Shown: positions 32,406-40,008 of the stretch, piece by piece
Position numbering within the stretch: position 1 is the first letter of the stretch
Layout of the letters: every line of letters begins with the position of its first letter
Virus record (IMG/VR): IMGVR_UViG_3300033233_000064
Coordinates: 1-44,300 of that record
DNA: 44,300 nt
Direction: 5' to 3' (one strand)
Origin: a virus
The notes under the pieces: model-generated
Seen by the model: the letters and a program-made list of their open reading frames with translations, nothing else
Databases searched by the model: none
What the model was told of the DNA's origin: nothing
Program-made: the position numbers and the translations under genes

Positions 32406-32609
32406 ATGAAAGACGATAAACTTTTCAAACTGTTTGTTTCATCAGTACAGGAAACAATTGAAGAAATAATTACTGATCCTTTAGTAAGGTCTTTATTCTA
32501 CACAAAGATTACTAACAAGTTTGAGACAAAATCAAAAGACATTGGTAATCAGCTAAAGATAGAAATTGCTCAGTTGAGAAACAAAGTAAAGGGGGTGAAA
32601 ACATCATGA
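32406..32609 (+). CDS. Small helical protein, unknown
   Basis: The 67-residue protein is almost entirely helical (VSSVQETIEEIITDPLVRSLF), with a basic C-terminus. It overlaps the next gene by four bases, and its last codons (AAGGGGGTG) form that gene's ribosome binding site. Confidence 0.5.
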   Translation: MKDDKLFKLFVSSVQETIEEIITDPLVRSLFYTKITNKFETKSKDIGNQLKIEIAQLRNKVKGVKTS

Positions 32610-33082
32610 ACCAGAAAGAAGCATTGGTTAATTTGCTTGTTGATATGTCATATGACTTTCGACTAACTTTAGTCAGTAAATGGTTAGAAGATATTAATTT
32701 TCATAAAGAAAATAGTATTTTGTTAAAAAGATGTAGTTATAAAAATCCTGAAAAAATAAAAGTATTGGACACATATGACAAACTTACTCAAAAATATTCT
32801 TATCATGTTAAGTTTGTTGAAGAACTTGAAGCTAAGTTAAAAGAAGAAAATAAGTACCAATTATATGAAAATGGAGTTAATGAATTAAAAGAGGGTAGAA
32901 GTGCTTTCATAGATGGCCAGATGATACATCCAATTGATGTCTATAATTATAGAAGAACTAATTGGTATGGTCCTTTTAACTATATTTTTTGTTGGGGAGT
33001 AGAGAGTAAAGACTGGAAGTCGGGTGGAGGTGGAGAAAAGTTTGTAGATGAACTAATTAACGATTTAATAAACAAAGAATAG
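32606..33082 (+). CDS. Early protein of unknown function
   Basis: The 158-residue protein has a helical first half with KYSYHVKFVEELEAKLKEEN and an aromatic, glycine-rich second half (NWYGPFNYIFCWGVESKDWKSGGGG). No enzyme motif is seen. It has a clear Shine-Dalgarno sequence, 11 bases before ATG. Nothing identifies a family. Confidence 0.5.
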   Translation: MNQKEALVNLLVDMSYDFRLTLVSKWLEDINFHKENSILLKRCSYKNPEKIKVLDTYDKLTQKYSYHVKFVEELEAKLKEENKYQLYENGVNELKEGRSAFIDGQMIHPIDVYNYRRTNWYGPFNYIFCWGVESKDWKSGGGGEKFVDELINDLINKE

Positions 33083-33115
33083 AAACAGGAATAGAAATAG
33101 AGAATAGCCTTTAGG

Positions 33116-33150
33116 CCTACAACTTAGCCGTAAAGGTACTAGGTTGTAGG
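33116..33150 (+). other. Intergenic hairpin with 12-bp stem
   Basis: CCTACAACTTAG (33116-33127) pairs with CTAGGTTGTAGG (33139-33150), one G-U pair, 11-base loop. There is no U-tract. It lies ten bases before ATG 33161 and could influence translation or RNA stability. Confidence 0.6.
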
Positions 33151-33160
33151 ACTTAATGCT

Positions 33161-33388
33161 ATGGAAAATGAAATAGAATATTTAAAAGAATTAAAGACCT
33201 TACTGTTTAAGAAAATTGACAGTAAGTGTCCGGTTTATGAAGTCAATGCGGTTATTGATGAAATCCGTATCTATCAAGCAATTATCGAAAAAGATTTTAA
33301 GAAACAAAAACAGCAGATTAAAGAAACGGAAAACTCATTTCAAGCCGTATTGTCAAGCATAGAACAGGTAATTAAAAAAAGCAGTTGA
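33161..33388 (+). CDS. Small helical protein, unknown
   Basis: The 75-residue protein is predicted as one long helix (EIEYLKELKTLLFKKI, then QQIKETENSF). Its stop overlaps the next promoter region (TTGACA at 33385). Coiled-coil oligomer possible; no family recognised. Confidence 0.5.
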   Translation: MENEIEYLKELKTLLFKKIDSKCPVYEVNAVIDEIRIYQAIIEKDFKKQKQQIKETENSFQAVLSSIEQVIKKSS

Positions 33389-33414
33389 CATTCATTATAC
33401 ATTATTATTATAAT
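33385..33414 (+). promoter_or_regulatory. Early promoter, family member 2
   Basis: TTGACA (33385-33390), 18 bases, TATAAT (33409-33414). It shares GCAGTTGACATTCATTATA with the 35933 promoter. Confidence 0.75.
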
Positions 33415-33427
33415 ATTTATAACAAAG

Positions 33428-33601
33428 ATGTCATATACAAAGCAAGGTACTTGTCCAAAGTGCGGAAACACAGTCTTTGAAAAAGGAGTAAATAAAGAAT
33501 GGTTTTGTGTCGGGTGCGGAGAACCACAACAGTACGAACCTGACCCGGACGAATATTATGATGAAGAAGGACTAGATAATTTAGAGAATGATGTTAATTA
33601 A
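33428..33601 (+). CDS. Small zinc-ribbon protein
   Basis: The 57-residue protein has CPKC and CVGC, 15 residues apart, a clear zinc ribbon, and an acidic tail (PDPDEYYDEEGLDNLEND). It begins 13 bases after a -10 box. It could act as a transcription or nuclease regulator; function is unknown. Confidence 0.6.
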   Translation: MSYTKQGTCPKCGNTVFEKGVNKEWFCVGCGEPQQYEPDPDEYYDEEGLDNLENDVN

Positions 33602-33604
33602 AAG

Positions 33605-33620
33605 TTATATTGCAATATAA
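33605..33620. promoter_or_regulatory. Palindrome TTATATTGCAATATAA
   Basis: This is a perfect 16-bp palindrome, two symmetric changes from the 30105 site. It lies four bases upstream of ATG 33625. Confidence 0.45.
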
Positions 33621-33624
33621 ATCT

Positions 33625-34002
33625 ATGGGAAACTTTTTTGAGATAGATTGGCAAGATTTGAGCTACGAGAAACAGCAGGATATTTTAGACACTTTGAAAG
33701 TACAGTTCAATGAAGAACTGAAACAGGAAGCGGAAGAAAACCGAAAAAAATACCCAAACCGAGAAATCTATTTTGATGATTATACTAAAAAGCCGGGTGA
33801 AACTTTACCTGTCTATACTACTTATGAGAAAGTAGATTGGCGGATAATTATAGTTGACCTTTATTCTCTTAGTTTTAATCCTCATGACTGGAGCGATGAA
33901 AGGCGACAAGGCCAGTTAGAATACACAATCGAGGAGTTTTGCGATGAAAAGGCACATGAGAAGATAGCTAACCATTTTAGACAGTTTACAGTAGAAATTT
34001 AA
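33625..34002 (+). CDS. Early protein of unknown function
   Basis: The 125-residue protein has a helical N-terminal half with many Glu and Lys (LKVQFNEELKQEAEENRKK) and a mixed C-terminal half with WRIIIVDLYSLSFNPHDW. ATG 33625 is preferred over an upstream in-frame TTG inside the palindrome. No family recognised. Confidence 0.5.
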   Translation: MGNFFEIDWQDLSYEKQQDILDTLKVQFNEELKQEAEENRKKYPNREIYFDDYTKKPGETLPVYTTYEKVDWRIIIVDLYSLSFNPHDWSDERRQGQLEYTIEEFCDEKAHEKIANHFRQFTVEI

Positions 34003-34024
34003 AATAGAAATTTAAAGTAGAAAT

Positions 34025-34265
34025 ATGAAAAATCAAAATAATACTTTTAGTACCGATTCATTTTTACTTGCTAGTTTTTTGCTTTCACAGTCATGTATTT
34101 TGCTATCTACAGATAAAAACAATCCGAGAAGAGTGGTTTTTATTTTCCAAGAAACTGAACAACGAAAGAAATTAACAGAGGATTTTTTAACTTATAAAGG
34201 CATTGGTAGAACCTCATCGCTTTTTTAGTGCCCAAAAAGATTTAAAACAATTAATTTATCAATAG
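34025..34265 (+). pseudogene. DUF5659-like protein, frame broken near the C-terminus
   Basis: The first 59 residues (STDSFLLASFLLSQS, then PRRVVFIFQETEQRKKLTEDFL) resemble the small DUF5659 family. The frame then changes: after TAT AAA the +1 frame reads ALVEPHRFFSAQKDLKQLIY, the expected family C-terminus, to TAG at 34263-34265. The zero frame gives a short unrelated end at 34228. One extra base near 34188-34200 explains it. Read as a damaged gene, a sequence error or, less likely, a +1 frameshift. Confidence 0.6.
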
Positions 34266-34289
34266 AAATAACGAATAACACTTAAAAAT

Positions 34290-34673
34290 ATGAAAATAGA
34301 CGGACAAGGAGTAGTTGAGACAGATACACATTTAGTGTTTGGTTTGCGTGATCCTTTCTTTTCTGCTTATAAGAAGTATCGCTGGACTGCTAAAGAAGAA
34401 GGGATAGGTATCAGCCGCGAACTAATACGTGTAGCATACAGGAAAGGAAAAAAGATAATCGCAGTTTATAATTCAATCCGTTTTGAAATCGCACCGATAA
34501 AAATAGCAGAGTATTACAAAAATGCAACTATTAAGCCACTTCATAAAGCACATGCAGGAGTATTGCTTGTGGTTATTCCTCTAAGTCTTTTCACAAAGTT
34601 AGAAGGCACGTTTAATTTTGAGGAGTATAAGAAGAAAGAAAGCGAACGAGTAAAAGTTAATAATTTATTTTAA
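34290..34673 (+). CDS. Early protein of unknown function
   Basis: The 127-residue protein has mixed structure with a basic middle (ELIRVAYRKGKKIIAVYNSIRF). It directly precedes the PD-(D/E)XK nuclease gene, three bases apart, and may be its partner. Family not recognised. Confidence 0.5.
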   Translation: MKIDGQGVVETDTHLVFGLRDPFFSAYKKYRWTAKEEGIGISRELIRVAYRKGKKIIAVYNSIRFEIAPIKIAEYYKNATIKPLHKAHAGVLLVVIPLSLFTKLEGTFNFEEYKKKESERVKVNNLF

Positions 34674-34676
34674 TCT

Positions 34677-35795
34677 ATGGAAGACATAAAAAATGAGAAT
34701 AACGGAATGTCTTGGAGCCTTTATCAATTCTGGAACAAAAGCCTTGAGAACAGAAAAGAAAGAGTAATGGTGAAGCGTGAGAATATGTGGGCTTCTGAAC
34801 TTGGCGGATCATTTATAGACAGGTGGTTAAAAATGAATGCTACGCCTTTTACCAATCCGCCTAATCCTCGATCACTACGGAAGTTTGAAGCAGGTAATCT
34901 TTGGGAAGCGATAGTCGGTTACGTCTTGAAACGAGCGGGAGTGTTACTTGATGCACAAGGCTGGGTTAGTTATCAATATCCTAACCTCTTACAGGTAACG
35001 GGCAAACTTGACTATCGTGCCGGTGGCATTCCTAACTTTCAGACAGCAAAGGAAGTGTTAGATAAAGAGTTTACATGGCTTCCTGAAACAATTAAGAGAG
35101 GTACGAACGCAATAATCGAAGGACTACAGAAAAAGTATACACTGGTTGAACTACGAAATATTGTACTTGAAATAAAATCTTGTAGTTCATTTATGTTTGA
35201 TGTTTATGAACGAAGCGGGCATGCTAACCCTAATCACAAGTTACAGTTATTTCACTATCTCAAAGCTCAAAACTTACCAGAAGGTCATGTAGTCTATATC
35301 TGTAAAGATGATTGCCGGATGCTTGAAATAGGTATCTTTAATGTAGAAGGTGGAGAAACGGAACAAGAATACCACGAAGACATAGCAAAGATGACACATT
35401 ACATACGCTCAAATGAAAAACCGCCTCTTGAAGATGCTATAGTATTTGATGAGGAGTTTGGAAAATTCTCAGCTAACTGGAAAGTTGGATATTCAAATTA
35501 CCTGACAATGCTTTATGGATTAAAGGATCAAATGGAATTTGACGAAATATATAAGCCAAAAGCAGAGCAGTACAATCGAGTACTAAAAAGAGTTGTTATG
35601 GTAGCAATGGGCAAGACTACTCCAACTGGAAAACCTATTGTAATGACAAAACCTAACCTTGAAATTGTAGAGGAAATAAAAAAAGACTTCCCAAACTTTG
35701 ACAGTATTGTTGAGACAGCAAAGGCAAACACTAAAATGTTAGACGAAAAACAGTCAGACGTAATAGAAGAAATAGAGGCGGAAAATTTAGTTTAA
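34677..35795 (+). CDS. PD-(D/E)XK exonuclease-like protein
   Basis: The 372-residue protein has the core of a PD-(D/E)XK nuclease. E77 lies in LWEAIVG, D112 in GKLDY, E165 and K167 in LEIKS, and a QLFHYLKA helix (190-197) follows, as in RecB/Cas4-like phage recombination exonucleases. The C-terminal 100 residues are helical and charged. It would act in recombination or end processing with the SSB-like protein and NinG. The metal site appears complete. Confidence 0.75.
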   Translation: MEDIKNENNGMSWSLYQFWNKSLENRKERVMVKRENMWASELGGSFIDRWLKMNATPFTNPPNPRSLRKFEAGNLWEAIVGYVLKRAGVLLDAQGWVSYQYPNLLQVTGKLDYRAGGIPNFQTAKEVLDKEFTWLPETIKRGTNAIIEGLQKKYTLVELRNIVLEIKSCSSFMFDVYERSGHANPNHKLQLFHYLKAQNLPEGHVVYICKDDCRMLEIGIFNVEGGETEQEYHEDIAKMTHYIRSNEKPPLEDAIVFDEEFGKFSANWKVGYSNYLTMLYGLKDQMEFDEIYKPKAEQYNRVLKRVVMVAMGKTTPTGKPIVMTKPNLEIVEEIKKDFPNFDSIVETAKANTKMLDEKQSDVIEEIEAENLV

Positions 35796-35799
35796 TAAA

Positions 35800-35925
35800 A
35801 TGACTATATGGAAATTGATCGTATTCATTATTTCTATTCTTACGTATTTATTTGTAGGTTGGTACGCGTTATTCATATTATTACTTATTCCAGTATTAGA
35901 AATTATCGAAAGGCATTGGAATTAA
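35800..35925 (+). CDS. Very small membrane protein
   Basis: The 41-residue protein is nearly all hydrophobic (LIVFIISILTYLFVGW, then FILLLIPVLEI), with one or two membrane helices. It is too short for most gene finders. It lies between the nuclease gene and the next promoter. Confidence 0.5.
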   Translation: MTIWKLIVFIISILTYLFVGWYALFILLLIPVLEIIERHWN

Positions 35926-35932
35926 AAAGCAG

Positions 35933-35961
35933 TTGACATTCATTATAAATTATATTAACAT
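35933..35961 (+). promoter_or_regulatory. Early promoter, family member 3
   Basis: TTGACA (35933-35938), 17 bases, TAACAT (35956-35961), with the same AGCAGTTGACATTCATTATA block as 33385. ATG 35992 lies 30 bases downstream. Confidence 0.7.
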
Positions 35962-35991
35962 AATTTATAGGTTATCAATTTAATCAATTAT

Positions 35992-36606
35992 ATGAAACAA
36001 TTTGATTTCCAAGAAGAAGTAAAGAAAGACAGTAACTATGTAAAGATACCAATTAACAGTGTTACTGTTATCGCGAGTTTAGTTTTTGTTCTTTTCATTA
36101 GTGTTTTTAGTTACTGGTTTGGCGGAAACTACCGATTAAGAAGCCCTATTGTGATAACATTTCGTTTGCCTTTCGAAGCAATTAAAACGACCCCTTTACC
36201 TAACGGATTACAGAAAGTCAATGCACAAGAAACTACTCCTCTATCGCCTACTCTGACACCAAAAAAGCAATCTCTCATACCAGAAGTACAAGCAAAAGAT
36301 ATGACAATTGCCGACTATATAGACCAGGCAAAGCATAAAGACATCTTACGTAAGATTTATACTTTGGAAAGTTCACAAGGCAGAAATGATGGCTGTAAAG
36401 ACAATGGCAAGTTAAACGGCTTCGGGTATGGGCAAAACCGTTATACATGGAACTGTTTTGATACTCCGCAAGAAGTGGTTAATAAGGTTGATGCATGGTT
36501 TGATCGGGAATTACAGACTAAAACTTTAGCTGAAGCTCTTTGTTATTACAATAAGGGAATTGTGGAAAATAATTGTACTTATTATCAAAATTATTTGAGT
36601 CTATAA
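35992..36606 (+). CDS. Membrane-anchored lysozyme / transglycosylase-like protein
   Basis: The 204-residue protein has a cytoplasmic start, one membrane helix (about 23-44, VTVIASLVFVLFISVFSYWF), a Pro/Thr-rich linker and an outer domain (115-204). The outer domain has KIYTLESSQGRNDGC, GKLNGFGYGQNRYTWNC, DAWFDREL and ALCYYNKG, the ES-type signature and YN-like core of SLT/lysozyme folds with cysteines that could form disulfides. The order suggests cell-wall remodelling from the membrane. It is far from the lysis cassette and under an early-type promoter, so it may help entry, block superinfection or remodel the wall; unclear. Confidence 0.6.
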   Translation: MKQFDFQEEVKKDSNYVKIPINSVTVIASLVFVLFISVFSYWFGGNYRLRSPIVITFRLPFEAIKTTPLPNGLQKVNAQETTPLSPTLTPKKQSLIPEVQAKDMTIADYIDQAKHKDILRKIYTLESSQGRNDGCKDNGKLNGFGYGQNRYTWNCFDTPQEVVNKVDAWFDRELQTKTLAEALCYYNKGIVENNCTYYQNYLSL

Positions 36607-36627
36607 AAATAAAATAACCCCAATAAT

Positions 36628-36939
36628 ATGAATACAAAGAAAGAAAAGAAAGATTACGGAAAAATATTTGACGATAATATGGGAAATCCTCTAAAACAAA
36701 TAGATGAATTGGTGAAACAAGCTAAAGAATTAAAACCTGAAAAGAAAGTAAGGATAGAGGAGATAACGCCAAAAATTTATACAAAAAGAACGCTTTTAGG
36801 TAAATCTAATATTTCTGTTACTTTACCTTCTAATTATAAATGTTTTTACTTACAAGCAATTTTTGAATATTCACCTAAATTAAAAAAGGTATTTGAAAAA
36901 AATAATTATGAAATTGTATTAAAAGTTAATTCCCGATAA
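36628..36939 (+). CDS. Early protein of unknown function
   Basis: The 103-residue, Lys-rich protein has a helical first half (NPLKQIDELVKQAKELK) and a C-terminal strand-rich part. No family recognised; it is one base from the next gene. Confidence 0.45.
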   Translation: MNTKKEKKDYGKIFDDNMGNPLKQIDELVKQAKELKPEKKVRIEEITPKIYTKRTLLGKSNISVTLPSNYKCFYLQAIFEYSPKLKKVFEKNNYEIVLKVNSR

Positions 36940-36940
36940 T

Positions 36941-37213
36941 ATGAAAAACTTAAAAGAAAAAATTAAACAGATGTTTGTAAAACTTGAAAGAGAAAGTCAA
37001 TCTGATAGTCAAATGGTAGAAGCTATCCTCTCCCTCTTTAAACAACAGATGAAGGGATTAGTTGGAGAGGAACGAAGACATATTACAGATACAAAAGGAA
37101 TTAAAAACAAAGGTAAAACTAAATGGGATAAAATAGCTAATGAAGTTCAAAAAGACATAGACGCTCAAAACCAATTACGAGAAGAAATATTACAAAACAT
37201 TGAGAGTTTATAA
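36941..37213 (+). CDS. Helical early protein, unknown
   Basis: The 90-residue basic protein is helical throughout (KNLKEKIKQMFVKLERES) with a long charged C-terminal helix. The phrase KGLVGEERR resembles KGLVGKIVE in the 38469 gene product, so the two may be distantly related. Function unknown. Confidence 0.45.
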   Translation: MKNLKEKIKQMFVKLERESQSDSQMVEAILSLFKQQMKGLVGEERRHITDTKGIKNKGKTKWDKIANEVQKDIDAQNQLREEILQNIESL

Positions 37214-37225
37214 CCCAATACTTAT

Positions 37226-37411
37226 ATGAAAAAGATAAAAGTAAAAATAGAGTTCTTTGGACCAGTAGCAGAACATAACCTTTTATGTTGGCATTGTTTT
37301 GAAAAATCAGCAATTTACGATATAAACAAATCTATATTCAAACCTTGTTGGCATTGTCAGAAAATATTTGGAATGTTAAATCATAAAAAATGGTATCAGT
37401 TTTGGAAATAA
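37226..37411 (+). CDS. Small zinc-ribbon protein
   Basis: The 61-residue protein has CWHC repeated twice (CWHCFE and CWHCQK), 20 residues apart, a symmetrical zinc ribbon, followed by a basic aromatic tail. Function unknown. Confidence 0.55.
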   Translation: MKKIKVKIEFFGPVAEHNLLCWHCFEKSAIYDINKSIFKPCWHCQKIFGMLNHKKWYQFWK

Positions 37412-37436
37412 GAAGTTATAAATTTATTAACGGAGT

Positions 37437-38000
37437 ATGAAAAATAAAATAAAAATAGATGGAGAATTACATACAATAGATATTAGTGATGGTAAAGGTG
37501 AGATGTTATTTTCTATGAACGGAGCTTGTGGAATGACAATTTTAATAGACGATAAACAAGTTTCTGATAATGGGTTTATTGATGGTGGTAGAATGTGTTT
37601 AGATGGAAAAGTTAATTTTAAGTATGAAAGGAAAACAGAAAATTTTAGTTGGTATGACTACTGGATTATTGATGATAAAAATTACGAAAAGTTAAAGGAA
37701 ATCCACAAACTTACTTGGGAAGAAATTAAAAAAATACCAAAAAATATAAGGATAGAAACTGCTTTATGGGGATTAAAGTATCAACCGATTGAATATATTC
37801 ATAGCGGTTATCAATTTGGTAGAGAGCTTACTTATAGTGACTTTTGTATTTGTTTTGATAAAAATACTATCGTAATGTTCAAATCAAGCCATAATAGTTA
37901 TATAGCCCCTGATTATCTGGAAATTGATAGTAAACATAAGAATTTTGATAAGTTGTTCAAAGCAATAAAAAAAACAATTAAGGATTATTTTAACTTATGA
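37437..38000 (+). CDS. Early protein of unknown function
   Basis: The 187-residue protein has a beta-rich first half with many Gly and Asp (DISDGKGEMLFSMNGACGM) and a helical second half. No conserved motif is recognised. It overlaps the next gene by four bases (ATGA). Confidence 0.5.
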   Translation: MKNKIKIDGELHTIDISDGKGEMLFSMNGACGMTILIDDKQVSDNGFIDGGRMCLDGKVNFKYERKTENFSWYDYWIIDDKNYEKLKEIHKLTWEEIKKIPKNIRIETALWGLKYQPIEYIHSGYQFGRELTYSDFCICFDKNTIVMFKSSHNSYIAPDYLEIDSKHKNFDKLFKAIKKTIKDYFNL

Positions 38001-38203
38001 AACCCAAAATGGATAAACCAATAGATAAGAAAGATTTTACAAAAGAAGAAATTGATTTAATGATAATGGACTATAAAAACTTTTTATCAGTGGACAAAAT
38101 ATACAGAAAAACTATTGGTGGGGATATTAAATTTATAGAACAGTTAATTAAAGTAGAGAATATCAGAAAAAGTATTTTAGAAAAATTATTAAAATATTTA
38201 TGA
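37997..38203 (+). CDS. Small helical protein, unknown
   Basis: The 68-residue basic protein is helical (DLMIMDYKNFLSVDKIY). Its start overlaps the previous gene by four bases and its stop overlaps a 17-codon open frame (38200-38253) that itself overlaps the next start. Confidence 0.45.
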   Translation: MKPKMDKPIDKKDFTKEEIDLMIMDYKNFLSVDKIYRKTIGGDIKFIEQLIKVENIRKSILEKLLKYL

Positions 38204-38253
38204 AAAAACCAATAAGGAAAGAGAAGATAGGGAAAGGGGGGAAGGAAATATGA
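38200..38253 (+). CDS. 17-residue coupling peptide (possible)
   Basis: This frame overlaps both neighbours with ATGA and carries the Shine-Dalgarno sequence AAAGGGGGGAAGG of the following gene. It may be a translated linker that couples the genes. Too short to be sure. Confidence 0.25.
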   Translation: MKKPIRKEKIGKGGKEI

Positions 38254-38462
38254 GTTACGGAGGCGAATTGACAACAAAAGTAGTTGAAATCAAAATATTA
38301 AAAGCAAGTAAACCGACTTATTGGTATGCCGATAAAGTTGGAAAAACTGTAAAAGCAAGAAAGCGATTTTATGATGGAAAACCAAGCGGATACTATGAAG
38401 ACTTTTATGATAGAAATGCCAGTTATTTTCAAGACGATATTAAAGAAGTTAATACATTATAA
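38250..38462 (+). CDS. Small basic protein, unknown
   Basis: The 70-residue protein is rich in Tyr and Lys (ASKPTYWYADKVGKTVKARK), with beta character. It has a strong purine ribosome binding site ten bases upstream, one of three in the early region. No family recognised. Confidence 0.5.
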   Translation: MSYGGELTTKVVEIKILKASKPTYWYADKVGKTVKARKRFYDGKPSGYYEDFYDRNASYFQDDIKEVNTL

Positions 38463-38468
38463 AATTTT

Positions 38469-38768
38469 ATGAACCTTAAACCACAAAGAGAGGGGAAAGA
38501 TACAATATCCACCATTATCAGTCGGTTTGATGAAAAGTTTGGTAAAGGAAAGACACGGACAGAAAATGGTTTATATAGTTTAAAGGGTTGGGCCGACATA
38601 GATATTAAAACCTTCCTTGAAAAAGAATTGAAGGGGTTGGTTGGTAAGATAGTGGAAGAAGTTGATACTTTAATTCAACATCCACCACCTGTTCAAGGCG
38701 ATACCACTGTTTGTATAGATTTGGATGAGTGGGAAAAGTTTATTAAAAATTTAGAAAAGAAATATTAA
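38469..38768 (+). CDS. Early protein of unknown function
   Basis: The 99-residue, mixed-charge protein has TISTIISRFDEKFGKGKTRT and ELKGLVGKIVEEVDTLI. The second segment is close to KGLVGEERR in the 36941 gene product. Function unknown. Confidence 0.45.
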   Translation: MNLKPQREGKDTISTIISRFDEKFGKGKTRTENGLYSLKGWADIDIKTFLEKELKGLVGKIVEEVDTLIQHPPPVQGDTTVCIDLDEWEKFIKNLEKKY

Positions 38769-38799
38769 CACGTTGCGGTATTGAAAGTTAATTGTTTAT

Positions 38800-38934
38800 A
38801 TGAAAGACATTATTGAAATCGACTCTATCCCTATCTGGATAAAGACAAGAAAAGCGAAGCTCATTAAAAGATTATTATTTATTCTTACATTAGGCCTATT
38901 TGGTGCAATGTATGAAAAAGTAAAACGATTATGA
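38800..38934 (+). CDS. Small membrane-associated protein
   Basis: The 44-residue protein has an amphipathic first part and a hydrophobic stretch (LLFILTLGLFGAM) ending in a basic tail. It overlaps the next gene by four bases. Confidence 0.45.
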   Translation: MKDIIEIDSIPIWIKTRKAKLIKRLLFILTLGLFGAMYEKVKRL

Positions 38935-39134
38935 AAAAAGCAATATTGTGTGGTTATTGTGGCCGGTTAATAGCGTATTCAAAGTCTTATCTAATGAAAA
39001 TTTTAGATTATCGATCTGAAAAACAGTTGGACCAAAAGCCTTTTGAATACAAAGCAAGAGTGTGTAGAGTTTGTTCAAGAAAAGCGGGTTATAAAGTTAA
39101 AATAATAAAAACAGTTAAAATAGTAAAAAAATGA
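38931..39134 (+). CDS. Small zinc-ribbon protein
   Basis: The 67-residue protein has CGYC (7-10) and CRVC (45-48) with a highly basic C-terminus, suiting a nucleic-acid-binding zinc ribbon. Overlaps on both sides place it in a tight translational unit. Confidence 0.55.
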   Translation: MKKAILCGYCGRLIAYSKSYLMKILDYRSEKQLDQKPFEYKARVCRVCSRKAGYKVKIIKTVKIVKK

Positions 39135-39325
39135 TAGCTACAATCTTATTTGGTACTTGTATGTTCTTCTTAACGTTCTTTTTGTGGCTTCTCATTGTAA
39201 AGGTTTGGAATTACCTATACAGAAAGATTAAAAAGGAGACAATAGACAAAATAGAAGTCGTTGTTAATAATGAAAGTGATGACCTCACTTATGGATCTGA
39301 AAATATGGTTTCTGACAAAATTTGA
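39131..39325 (+). CDS. Small membrane protein
   Basis: The 64-residue protein has one membrane helix (ILFGTCMFFLTFFLWLLIV) and an acidic cytoplasmic tail. It overlaps the preceding gene by four bases. Function unknown. Confidence 0.5.
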   Translation: MIATILFGTCMFFLTFFLWLLIVKVWNYLYRKIKKETIDKIEVVVNNESDDLTYGSENMVSDKI

Positions 39326-39428
39326 TCCTAGGTATGGAAATGAATATATTATTTACCAAACGTGGGATGGTTATAGATTTTACTGGTTTAATAAGAAAAA
39401 GTATAAAAGTATCAAAAATCACTCTTGA
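39291..39428 (+). CDS. Small protein, unknown (possible)
   Basis: The frame from ATG 39291 (or 39270) gives 45 residues rich in Tyr, Trp and Lys (YIIYQTWDGYRFYWFNKKK), a plausible small folded protein. It overlaps the preceding gene and its stop overlaps the TTGACA at 39425. No further support. Confidence 0.4.
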   Translation: MDLKIWFLTKFDPRYGNEYIIYQTWDGYRFYWFNKKKYKSIKNHS

Positions 39429-39453
39429 CATCAGTGGTTATAAATTATATAAT
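39425..39453 (+). promoter_or_regulatory. Consensus promoter before SSB-like gene
   Basis: TTGACA (39425-39430), 17 bases, TATAAT (39448-39453): a perfect consensus promoter. Directly after it, 39453-39468 matches the 16-bp palindrome at 13 positions, a place where a repressor would block transcription. ATG 39487 lies about 27 bases after the likely start. Confidence 0.8.
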
Positions 39454-39486
39454 ACTAATGTATTATAAATTACTGAATACGAACCT

Positions 39487-40008
39487 ATGGTAGACTTAAT
39501 AAGTGACGAGCAGAAAGTAAAACCTGACTCTGTATTTCTGAAGCTTCAAAATGGTTGCAAGGTGACTATAAAATCACACCTTGTTAGATTATTTACTTAT
39601 TTTGATAATTCAAAGAAAAAGACGATCCTTTGGAGTGAGTTATTGAATCAGCCAAAACGCCAAGAGTTTTATTACTGGGTTGAACTACAAATAGGCGAGG
39701 ATAAAACAGAAGGCATTGCACGGATACCTGGTCCTATTTTTTTTTCAATGAACGAGAACGAAAGATTGCTTGAAAAAGACAAGCGTTGTTTTGTCTGGAT
39801 TATAAGTAAACAAGGCGAAGGATTGAAAACGAAGTATGAGGCAGTCCGGGGAGTTGATGCACCAGAAATAACGGCTGATATTATTGATAGTAATTCAAAG
39901 AAGTTGCAACAGATTTTGACAGGTTATGAGTCTAAATTAGCAGAAGGATTAAGGAATTATCTTGAAGAACAGAAAGTTGACGTAAAAAAAAAGAAAAAAT
40001 TGACCTAG
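39487..40008 (+). CDS. Putative ssDNA-binding protein, short form
   Basis: The 173-residue zero-frame protein has strand-rich sequence (DSVFLKLQNGCKVTIKSHL, YYWVELQIGEDKTEG, KRCFVWIISKQGEG) compatible with an OB fold, then a helix (SKKLQQILTGYESKLAEGL) and a Lys run. It stops just after an A_AAA_AAG heptamer (39987-39993). Without a slip it lacks the acidic tail; with a -1 slip it continues to a DDLPF end. Context with NinG and nucleases supports a DNA-metabolism role. The OB fold is inferred, not proven. Confidence 0.6.
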   Translation: MVDLISDEQKVKPDSVFLKLQNGCKVTIKSHLVRLFTYFDNSKKKTILWSELLNQPKRQEFYYWVELQIGEDKTEGIARIPGPIFFSMNENERLLEKDKRCFVWIISKQGEGLKTKYEAVRGVDAPEITADIIDSNSKKLQQILTGYESKLAEGLRNYLEEQKVDVKKKKKLT

